DNA from: Lethocerus indicus
Taxonomy: Eukaryota > Arthropoda > Insecta > Hemiptera > Belostomatidae
Reading direction: 5' to 3'
NCBI GenBank assembly: GCA_019843655.1
Contig: JACDQD010000004.1
Span: 7,068,001 to 7,132,000, forward strand
Length of the DNA: 64,000 nt
The notes beneath the pieces were generated by a model that saw only the letters and a program-made list of their open reading frames with translations, was not told the DNA's origin and did not search any database. Both the position numbers and the translations under genes were made by a program. Each line of letters begins with the position of its first letter. The stretch's first letter is position 1. Shown here piece after piece: positions 53,658-64,000 of this stretch.

Positions 53658-54205
53658 TCAAAACAATAAAAATCTGAAGAAAAAATTATCGCGTAATACT
53701 GTGGGACCCTGATTATTGAACTGGTAAGATTTCCTAAACGTCAGTAGCACTGTACACCCGAGAGGGTCACCGAGCGATGTGGTTTCCTAACACAAGAATA
53801 TACCGGAACAGCAGGGGTTGACCGAGGTTCGTGCCACAGTATTACGTGATAATTGCTTCTTGTTTCGTGATCATTTTGTATTCTTTTGAACTATAATATG
53901 TCGCATTATCATTACATACATTTCTGGCCGTGGAAACCTTCGATCATTTAAGAAAAACAAATACCAATATGCGTATTACCCAGAGGTAACCCGGAATATA
54001 CCCGGAATCCTAGCAGCTTCGATTGCGATCCAGATTAACTCTCCTGCATTAAATAACTCAACCTACTCTCTAAGTGGCGACTTCCGGTGCGGGTGAAACT
54101 TAGCTTTGGAGGTGAGGAGTTATTTTGTCAGGGTAAGTTTGCCGGGGAGGCCAGTTTTTAATCGGCCCGAGTTTGGGCCCGAGTTTGGCCGTTGAAAGTG
54201 GAGAA

Positions 54206-54334
54206 ATGGCCGGACATTACCCCGTACCGCCGCCGCCCATCGTAAATTTCTCGAACAGCTGTTGCCACCGCGAAATATGGAAGAAAGTCTTCCCGCTACT
54301 TCTCCCTACCTCGACCTCACACACCACTTACTAA
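54206..54334 (+). CDS. Possible 42-codon ORF (unproven)
   Basis: ATG in a good context (GGAGAAATGGCC) inside a GC-rich patch; the product begins MAGHYPVPPPPIVNFS, is Pro-rich, and ends at TAA. Without homology it may be a chance small ORF. Confidence 0.12.
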   Translation: MAGHYPVPPPPIVNFSNSCCHREIWKKVFPLLLPTSTSHTTY

Positions 54335-55171
54335 CAATGTCACACTTTTTATTCTCTCCTGACGAATTATCACATCGCAAAATGATTTTGTAATTATTTG
54401 AATTTTAATTTATCTAGCAACTCAATCCTGGCGCTGCGTCGGAATGATTTTCTATTTCATTTGAGCAATGGAAAACGACTTCGTATATAGGATGAAGGCA
54501 AAAAATATATAACTCATTCAATAAAGCAGACAGCACCTGCCAGCTTATAGATCTATGCTGCTGGGTTTGTGTACAGCATACTCACTGAAGATTGTATCAG
54601 TTCAGATATTTAGTAAAAAATCAAGCCGGATTTTTTTATTTTATGAAAGTTTGGATTGTCGGCTTCAATAAATCATTTCGTGCCCTTATATTTTTCTGAC
54701 AATGAAATTGTCGTTATATTAGTAAACTTCTTGTCAAAGATTACAATTCACATTTCAGGTAATTCGATCAATTATTACAGACTAAATTCATTTCACAGCT
54801 ATTCCTGAAAAACATAAATTAATTGATCATTAAGCTTTACACTTATAAGTTTATTTCAAAGTAACACCTCAAATATCGATGAGTATATTATGCATTTAAC
54901 TAAACAAATAACTTTATTTTCGACGCTCGTCTTGAAACTTTTTTTCTTCATTTCCTAATCGACCGCCACCATTGTCCCGGTTATGAATACTCGTTGCCAA
55001 TTTCCGCTCCCATACCTCGTCCTGAATTGTTCTTGCCCAATGCCAAATCTAATATACTTGGCAGTATTCAGTCGGGGAATCCAATCGAGGGAAAGTTTCC
55101 CATTGGTGCCATCGCCGGGTGCTGAATGTCTTCCTTGGTTTCCATTTCCGCTGTCGAGGGCCTGTCTCGCT

Positions 55172-56615
<1,444 letters not shown>

Positions 56616-57912
56616 ATGTCTCTATCCCACTCGGAGATTGAAGCAGTTAAAAGTAGGGGATATAAACTTCTAAAGAAATTAAGCGAAGGAATGTGGACCA
56701 GAATCTACCTAACCGAGTGCATGAAAAGCCAGTACCCTCCGCATAAGGTGATGGCGTGCAAAGTCATCGACAAGAAAAAGAGCGAACGGAAAGTCGTAAA
56801 GAAATTTTTGCCCAGGGAGGTGGCCATTTTGACCTCGCTGTCGAGCCCCCACTGCATACAGATATACAGTATAATTGATATACAGACCAAGTGCTTCATC
56901 TTTATGCGCTACGCTGAGAACGGTGACTTGCTCGACTACCTGGCCGAGCACGGGGCGGTCGACGAAAGCCACGCCAGACTCTGGATCCGACAGCTAATGC
57001 TGGCGCTCAAGTACTTGCAATCCAAGCGGATAGCTCACAGGGACATCAAGTGCGAAAACATACTCATAACTAGCAATTTCAACGCGAAACTGGCCGATTT
57101 TGGTTTTGCGAGGTCAGGTGGCGCCACTCGAATACCTTCCTTTATTGCTTCTAATCAATAGCTAATTCCTAACGGGTTAATTTACAAATTATATCCAAAA
57201 TTGAGGGGGCGCATATTTTCGCATAAAAACAAATAATGTCAACCGTTACTCAGTGCTGAATACACGGATAAAATAATTAATTTTACGCTGTATCATATAA
57301 GACCCAAAAGTTAAAGTTATATGTCCCTTTAACCGAAATCAGTTTAGCACAAATGTTTCGCGCCCTCCCAAATTTCTCAATTATCATAAACTCGTTTACA
57401 GATCGGTTTTCATCCTCACACACTTCCTTATTTATTTATGCCCTGTTGAAGTGGCAAATATGACAGCATCATTTGTTAACATAGGTTTTAGTAAATTCTG
57501 TTTGCACCTCAGGTATTGGGTGGACGACAAAGGACACGAAACCATGAGCAACACGTTCTGCGGGTCACTTTCTTACGCAGCGCCCGAAGTGCTAAAGGGT
57601 CGGCCCTACTCCCCCAAGTACTGCGACATGTGGTCGATGGGCGTCGTCTTCTACATAATGAGCTACCTGACAAAACCGTTCAACAACAGGAAGGCCGGAG
57701 CCCTGCTCAGACAGCAGATGACCGGGGAAGTGAGGTTCAAGGGGCGATCCGACGGCATGGAGCTCAGCAGCGGAGCAAAGGAGATCATTAGGAGAATGCT
57801 CAGACCCAACATGGGCGACAGGGCCACGCCGGAGGACGTCCTGCGCAGCGAGTGGATGAAGGAGGACCCCATGCTGCTGCGGCTCGTTCCCGACGATATT
57901 AAGCTGGGATGA
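56616..57912 (+). CDS. TSSK-like serine/threonine protein kinase (kinase B), two exons
   Basis: Exon 1 is 56616-57112 and exon 2 is 57513-57912, joined across a 400-nt intron (donor GCGAG|GTCAGG, acceptor TTTGCACCTCAG|G) in the codon for Arg166 just after the DFG motif. The product is 298 residues. Landmarks: MACK lysine K49, LPRE glutamate E68, HRDIKCEN (D143, K145, N148), DFG D161, TFCGSLSYAAPE (180-191) and DMW D204. TFCGS and YAAPE are typical of TSSK. The glycine-rich loop is unusual (SEGMWT, 23-28), keeping one of three glycines, and the segment after helix F (YLTKPFNN) lacks the usual Gly-x-x-Pro-Phe. The catalytic Lys, Asp and DFG are intact, so activity is plausible but nucleotide binding may be altered. 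I chose Met at 56616 because an acceptor-like CAG ends at 56614; the in-frame ATG at 56592 would add 8 residues. It is a divergent paralogue of kinase A. Confidence 0.93.
57113..57512 (+). other. Intron of kinase B
   Basis: 400 nt, GT...AG, AT-rich compared with the flanking GC-rich exons. Splicing restores DFGFARYWVDD, which aligns with DFGFCRFW of kinase A; reading through the donor gives a stop soon after. Kinase A has no intron at this site. Confidence 0.9.
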
Positions 57913-60900
57913 TATGTTCAAATAATTTAAGATATAAGTCCACCGACGGGAATCTAATCCGGAGATATCTTGTGTAACGTAACCAGATTACCGTTTATTT
58001 CTAAATATCCAATTCATTGCCACCGAATAATGACGCCACTCGCAATATTTTGATATAACATACAGCATGATAATTGTTTCTGGACAAGGAGCAAGTAGAG
58101 GGCGTTCCCGGTAATCGGTTCCGGTGCATGCTGTAAACGTTGTGAAAAATATATTTCTTTATTATGTAGTAAAATATGGTGGTACTGAAGATACAGCATA
58201 AATAAATGTATACCAAATTGTCTAAAGTTAAAATAATGTGGATATTATCGTGTATAGGATCAAGATAAGGGTTTGCCGAAATCGGATGAGAATGTTACAC
58301 CCGTTCCGTCGAAAACTTAATTCCGGAGTGATTCCAGTCACCAAGAACACAAGTTGATTTTTATAGATTTCTCCTATGAACTGTTTTCTGACTGTGAGAT
58401 GTAGCTTCACAAATAAGAACTCATGTACTCCTTTGATAACGTTTTTGTAATTTTGTTACGCCCGTTTTATTATACAACAAGTCACATACTTAAGTGTGAT
58501 TTAGTAATACTGTGCTCCTATTATAAGCAACGGGTTAAATATCTTTGCCTAATTATTGCCTATTCTATATAACGATCACACAAAATATGTGATTATAACA
58601 GAACATGGCAACGATACCGTTTTAGAGGTTTATACAGTTGGATTGTAACCGGTCCCATATCTCCATTGTTTGGAAAAGATATATCGAAATGTTCTGCGGA
58701 CGGTAATTTCGTCCATTAGAGGTTGAAAGTTTGCCGGGGCTAGGAGTAAAGGACCGCGACAACGATGGCGGATTCGGTGGGTCCGACATCTTCCTCCTCC
58801 GAATAAATAAAATATACTTTAGGACTGAACGAAAAAAAGGAGGGAGCTTCATAATTAAGGGGCGCAGTCTGGCTCTTACCCCCTCAATATAAGGCCGTCA
58901 AAGGAATTCTAAAGGAGTTAGTTGCCAGCGCAAAACATCCGGTTTATTAGAATTTTAATTAATACCACCCCAGTGCGAATATAACTTGAGGCGGAGGAGC
59001 GTCGCGAAATAATTTGGGGAATTTATTTCTTTCAGGAATTTATTCAGAGGTGCAGTAGTCTTATCGGATCTCGTTATTCACGCGATTTAAGGAAATGTTA
59101 CATAGCAGGGATACATCATTAGCGGATTATTTGACATGTAATAGAGAAAGGTTTAAATTGATGTGTGTAGTACCGGCGCGACCACCAGCGATAGAGCCGT
59201 ACAATCGCAGTGAAAAAAGGACAATTCGGCATTTCACTGTTTAGAGTCGACCGACAGTAGTAAAGCTTTTTGAGGGGTCGGTGTCAACACCGATTGGCGT
59301 GTACATCTCCGGCCGGGGCTCGAAATTCGAAACTGCCCCCACCGAATGAAAAACGGTACCCGGCCATTTGGTGCCCTCGGCGGGGAAACGCATTCTGTTT
59401 TTCTGGGATGAATAGACATCCGCCTACCTCTCTGGGAGTCCGATAGAGAGGCAAAGTTCGACAAAGCCTCAGTGTCAACATTCATACAGTCCAGAACCCC
59501 CGCCACCACTCAGCCCACACTAATCCTGGAGCGTTAATTCGAAATCCTGAACAATTTGGACTCGAGGGGGGAAAAAGGGGAACGATTAAAAACGCAATTG
59601 CGGTCGGATTAAGCGCCCGGAAATATTAAGTCGGGGTTTTTCCTGAGAATATTGAGTGACTCTCCCAATTGGGATATGAAAGTGGTCTCCAGGTTTAAGA
59701 GGGTCGCTGATTGAATGGCTTCGGTTCAAGCGCCAGAAACCCAAAGTTATCTGTTAAATTAATTAGAAATCTCAGTAAATCTGTTAAGTGATAAAGTCTA
59801 GAAAATAAATACGGGGTTATATCATATAGGGTTATATTCCATTCCGGTAGCATATAAAATTAAATCTTTGACCAAGATAGAGGTAAGCTTGAGAGATAGT
59901 AAATTTATATTTGGAATATCATCAACTGCAGTTATGATTATGACAAGATAGCGATCATTTTACATTAACATTTAACATAAATTTAATATACGCTTCATAG
60001 ATTGAGATGTGAAGAAACTTCGAGAGCTTAGTTAAGGGCAGGGGAACTGAAACACGGCCTGGCTTAGGCTCGTTACGAAGCCCCAGGCTCTCCCACGACC
60101 TTTTGTTTCCGTCGAAATAATTCCTTGAATCGGGTGCGGGAGATTTCATCATATCGGTAGGGAAATCTTACCTGACTACAAGTTTTGTTAACTTTTGTTA
60201 CTTGAACGAGGGATAGGATACCCCCCGAAGATATAGTGATACCCCGGATTCTTGAACATACAAGAGGGAACTTTAACGAGGGTGTATGAGTTGTAATTGT
60301 ATAGTCATTAGGCGATTCAATACTCCCACCTTGTTATTTGCAGTCTGAATGGACTTATTTACCTTCCCCGGAGACTAATGAGCGGGATGTCAAAAAAGTT
60401 ACAAATCCGTACTTTACCTCAATATCCGCATACAATTAAAGTAAAGCACACAAGATTATTTAGCAAACACGATGATGAAAGGTTAACGGTATGTTAGAAT
60501 AATGAATACAAAATGGACCAGTCTTTAAATTTATTCCGGTCTATTGAAAAATCTAACCATCCTTCGTGTCCATGTAGACCCCTCTACAACGATTGTTCTA
60601 TAACGGCTTCAAATGTTAACAGATTTGAATTGTATTATAATAAATAAAATCTTCATTTCCCTCAGACTGTTAACATAGGGGTTTTCTTACTTAGTTTCAG
60701 AGAGTTCTTCCGTTTTAGCCCCAACGCGTGAGACGAATCCATTCTTTTTGTGCCTTCGAAGGTAATCCACTTTCTATTAGTTATGGCCTTAGCTTTTCAC
60801 TTGGGGTGAAGCCTTTTGTTTTGTTTGTTGCAGGCTCCGGAGAATTTGAGCCCCTTGTTTTTCTTCTCTTTACCTTGGCCCGTGCTTTTGTTCGCGGGAC

Positions 60901-61235
60901 GTTTTTCGGGAGGTAGTACAAATAACCAGAGGTGACCCTTGACAACTTACGGAATTGCGTGAAACAATACATATTCGACTGTCTTAACTCGGCCCGAGAA
61001 AAAAGCACAGTTGCAGAAAATCATTTCTGTTTGGAAACACATCCTGTACAGTCCGTAGGCCTATTTCGCCTTTAAGGTCCTTTCTCGATATCCTCACCTT
61101 GGCTGTTTCCAAGAACGACATAATCCGTCGGAACTAACTATCAACAATTTATTTATAGACCGATTTATTTATAAAAAGTAAAGAAGATCTAGTTCTAATC
61201 CGTGACAAATAAATTTATATCGGAATTATTTCAAT
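57913..61235. other. Non-coding stretch downstream of kinase B
   Basis: No gene is recognised. The kinase B 3' UTR probably extends to about 58220. GC-rich patches lie at about 58690-58990 and 59230-59680. Short frames on both strands have no recognisable features. Confidence 0.5.
58201..58206 (+). terminator. Likely polyadenylation signal of kinase B
   Basis: AATAAA about 290 bases after the TGA stop at 57910-57912, the first good plus-strand signal downstream. Confidence 0.45.
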
Positions 61236-61308
61236 TGTCAGATAGCTCAATCGGTAGATCCTATTCCCTTTAAGTCGCCCTTTCAGTCATTCAGTCGGCT
61301 GTCTCACA
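61236..61308 (+). pseudogene. tRNA-Lys-like relic (possible SINE head)
   Basis: TAGCTCAATCGGTAGA at 61243-61258 matches the tRNA A-box and D-arm of Lys-type tRNAs with one change. A CTTTAAG near the anticodon position and a TTCAGTC at 61290-61296 follow at cloverleaf spacing. The putative acceptor strands TGTCAGA and TCTCACA pair with one mismatch, but the anticodon and T stems do not pair. It is therefore not a working tRNA; a decayed tRNA gene or a tRNA-derived SINE head fits best. A short hairpin (AACAGGT/ACCTGTT, about 61317-61332) follows. Confidence 0.35.
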
Positions 61309-62560
61309 CGAGTGTAACAGGTAAACCTGTTGTCCTCCTGTAATCATCAATTTACAGACGTAAATACGCTTATTTATTCGCACTATGCGATTCAAATCTT
61401 ATGCGCATATTTCTCGATATCAAAATATTAGTTTACGTTACCCGTATAATTAGCATTAACCGGTTTCCGTGAAATGCGTCTGTAATGTTAAATACTCTCC
61501 CGTTCGTAAGATTCGAGAGCGGAAGCTGACGGTGGGAATCGGCCGATGATTCGGTTCTGAGCGAGGGGTTGACGAGCCATTCGCAGCAGCCAGTGTTGAG
61601 AGAGCAGAACTCTCGCAAATGCCGACCAGAATGGAGTATCAAATAAAAAAGAAAACCGTAATTGATCCCTATTTTCCGACACATTATGCCCGAAAGAAGA
61701 AAGGAGGCGTACGGCCATTGAAATTAGGCAGGAAACAGGTGATAAACGGAAATAATGATGATAAATACCCCCCGGGCACGGTTGGTGTCAGTAAAAAAGG
61801 ATGGATTGATTCATTGCCGCATTCGGTGGCGGCGTTGTTACCCGTTTCAAAGTTAAACTGGACAGCCAGGTTTTGGGATATAAATTAAATTTCACGGGCA
61901 CGCGTCACACGCCCTACAGCATACCTAACACAACACACGGATCAAATACGTCCAGTGGATGGTGTGAATGACATATCTATTGCTATCTTAATTTTCCTGT
62001 GTTTTCCCAATGAAAAAACAAAAATATACAGAACCCACATATCTATATATGTACATAATCCTTGGGTAGCTATAATTGTCTTATAATTGACAGCACACTG
62101 TAAACACAGGTACAGTGAGCACTTTAATAGTGTAGTTTATACAAATAACAGCCCATCAATAGCTCTATTAATGCTAAGGTACTGCTCAGAAACAATACTG
62201 TTATTTGCGAATAAAGTACTAGAGAATTTAGAATCGTACTAGCCGAAGTACCCGGCCTTGCTGGGGGGGTTCACACCAATTGTAATTAAAGATATTTTTA
62301 TTACAGTACTTGAGGGTACACTACATTCATAGTTCTACCTATCTCTGCATAAACAAAAATGTAAGATATAAGTACCGGTGGCATCACTATTACGATCATT
62401 ATCTCTGCAATCATATTTTACTATTTATTGCTCGTATCTTAATGTATGCATAGTTTGTAATCTTGAATGGAATGGCAAAATAGTCCTAAATATATCTGAG
62501 AATGTGAAGCATTATTGTTAGATATCTGTTAGCAGTTTTTTTTAATTAATGTGATGCTAA
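61309..62560. other. Non-coding stretch
   Basis: AT-rich with a moderate GC patch at 61480-61900. The 89-codon frame starting 61619 has no recognised features. Nothing else seen. Confidence 0.5.
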
Positions 62561-62795
62561 ACTTTTAATTATTAACTTATGATATAAATATTATTAGATA
62601 GGTATTGCTTTTATGACAAAGCAATTAGCTCATACTAAAAATATCAAAGAAGCGTTTATATTAGTTCAAAGAAGCGTTAATGTAAATTATTAAATTATAA
62701 TATTTAAATAACAGAAAGGGAAAGAATAATGTAAAATATCCTTTGGCTGCTTTTTAGTAACGTGACAAACTATACTTTTAATTGTTAACTTATGA
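62561..62795 (+). repeat. Spaced direct repeats left of the RTE tail
   Basis: A 22-bp word (ACTTTTAATT...TTAACTTATGA) at 62561-62582 recurs at 62774-62795 with one mismatch. Between them, TCAAAGAAGCGTT occurs at 62644 and again at 62666. These may be internal repeats of a retroelement 3' region or an imperfect target-site duplication. Confidence 0.5.
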
Positions 62796-62800
62796 CCCCG

Positions 62801-62915
62801 TGACCTGGAAACATGTCGCGGGTTAGCTGTATACGTGCTGTAATTTGGTGGGAATCGGAACAGCCGTTCACGTTGTACAGCGTAGAGGTCACTGCTGACC
62901 TTTGACCTGTGACCT
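62801..62915. promoter_or_regulatory. Array of nuclear-receptor-type half-sites
   Basis: Inside the RTE-type tail are AGGTCA at 62886-62891, then TGACCT at 62896-62901, 62903-62908 and 62910-62915, each of the last three separated by one base. A further TGACCT lies at 62801-62806. Two adjacent pairs are perfect DR1 elements (AGGTCA-N-AGGTCA on the minus strand), the consensus for HNF4 and RXR/USP-type receptors. The first pair forms an inverted repeat with a 4-base spacer. The sequence match is direct; binding is inferred. Confidence 0.4.
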
Positions 62916-63007
62916 GGAAAGGTGCTTCTGGACCAAGCCGGACACGAGATGCATGCACGCTGAAAGTTTGATGGAAATCGGTTCAGCCGTTTGGAAATGC
63001 ATAGCGA

Positions 63008-63026
63008 ACACACACACACACACACA
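63008..63026 (+). repeat. (AC)n tract in the RTE tail
   Basis: 19 bases of alternating AC, part of the conserved 3' end of the RTE-type element. Confidence 0.85.
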
Positions 63027-63056
63027 GACGCCATTTTACAAATATTATATAGATTT

Positions 63057-64000
63057 AGTAAAACAATTGTTTGTTAATTCTAAACGCTTTGCTTAGTTCT
63101 ATGCTAGACGCCGGTTAGTAGCATTCTGATCGGCTGCAGACATACTTTGCTTGGCTGTATTAATACCAGAATTCTACTGACCATGACATAGTGTCCTACC
63201 GGATAATTATGGGAGTGGGGAGCGTAATAGAAAGCGTAAATTGTCAGACGGTTATTATAATTACTCTTATTCATTTTATCAGCTTGAAAGGCAAACATCA
63301 TTGTGCGATATTTCCGTGTATATAACTTGTCAACAAATAAATGCCAAGTATCTACTACCTCTGCCAGTGTACGGGTTTTATTTCAGCCCCCGCTGTTATC
63401 CTCTATCGTGTCTCTTCCTCGAGGCACCTTATGTATAAATAATAACGTAACCATCCGCGGGGGCTTTGATCGTGTTCGTTAAAGAATTACCATATCTTTG
63501 CATATCAACCGCTCCCATCACGGGCGCTAGTTGGCCGGGTCAGCCGGCCGGCTATGGTAATAGGCGAAATGCAAAAAAAATTGAGGCGGCCACAGTTACT
63601 TAACGCCAATTCCGATTACAATGTAAATGGATTAATCCGGAGTTAGGTAACCGATTCCGGTTTATGTAATCCGGGGACGATTTTGGCCGTGTCAGCGTGA
63701 CCTTCTGGCAAACTGCAATTTGTGATCAGGCAGGCAGGTATATCGGTACACATTTATTTTGTGTTTTATCAGCACACAGTACAATTTTTATATTTATTAC
63801 TTCATTTTTGTATGGAATAAGCATACCATTTCTCTACAGTTTAAAATTATGATTTAAATTATATATTAATTTTAATACTTACAATCGCTTCAATTAAAAT
63901 ATATAGGGAGAATAACACTGACGTTTTTGTTATTTCAATGTTTAATCCCAAGGAATACTGATAATATGTACCGTATATCTAAATAAAATGGAAAAAGTGT
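63057..64000. other. Non-coding stretch at the right edge
   Basis: No gene is recognised. A GC-rich patch lies at about 63500-63690; the rest is AT-rich. Confidence 0.5.

Larger units (their letters stand above)
62790..63056 (+). mobile_element. RTE-type non-LTR element tail or related SINE
   Basis: The plus-strand segment GAAAGTTTGATGGAAATCGG, then TTCAGCCGTTTGGA, an ACACAC run and GACGCCATTTTACAAATATT leading to ATATAGATT is the stereotyped 3' end of RTE-clade elements and the SINEs that borrow it. These end in short A/T repeats instead of a long poly(A). No reverse-transcriptase frame is present, so only the tail is here. A similar GGTGGGAATCGGAACAGCCG at 62848-62867 suggests the tail is internally duplicated. 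It is known that such tails recruit the RTE machinery; assignment to a family needs a repeat library. Confidence 0.65.

Noticed and set aside
57516..57921. Frames on both strands overlapping kinase B exon 2 (91 and 109 codons)
   Set aside because: Shadows of the kinase exon; the kinase frame has clear motifs.

Overview
This window is eukaryotic nuclear DNA, most likely from an arthropod. It has spliced genes with GT-AG introns, an AT-rich background broken by short CpG-rich patches, a Jockey-clade LINE copy, an RTE-type retroelement tail and long microsatellites. There are no operons, ribosome binding sites or CRISPR arrays. The species cannot be named from the sequence alone.

The window is gene-poor. 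Two genes are well supported, both protein kinases of the testis-specific serine kinase (TSSK) type. They lie head to head: kinase A on the minus strand (48762-49995, two exons in my model) and kinase B on the plus strand (56616-57912, two exons, 400-nt intron). They are clear paralogues, sharing VKKFLPRE, KCFIFMRYAE and IAHRDIKCENIL. They differ in intron position, activation-loop length and glycine-rich loop. No ATG precedes the kinase A open frame in its main exon. A small upstream exon (49943-49995) with a consensus donor restores an ATG start in the right phase. The 6.6 kb between the two starts holds a perfect (CT)124 microsatellite and several unproven exon-like stretches.

Layout: 1-13.6 kb is non-coding, with a 5'-truncated Jockey LINE flanked by an exact 15-bp target-site duplication (2989-3583) and a diverged direct repeat about 310 bp long (9494 and 13217). 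13.6-48.7 kb is mostly AT-rich non-coding DNA with GC-rich patches, some with strong G-quadruplex/GC-box character (10449, 18340, 35848), plus a few low-confidence short coding candidates, the best being a signal-peptide-like ORF at 29314-29433. 48.7-58.2 kb is the kinase locus. 58.2-64 kb is non-coding, with a tRNA-Lys-like relic (61236) and an RTE-type tail (about 62790-63056) that contains an array of nuclear-receptor-like TGACCT half-sites.

Most other open frames are short, lack ATG starts, or are shadows of the kinases, the CT repeat or GC-rich patches. Possible exons are listed with low confidence so that they can be tested against transcripts.
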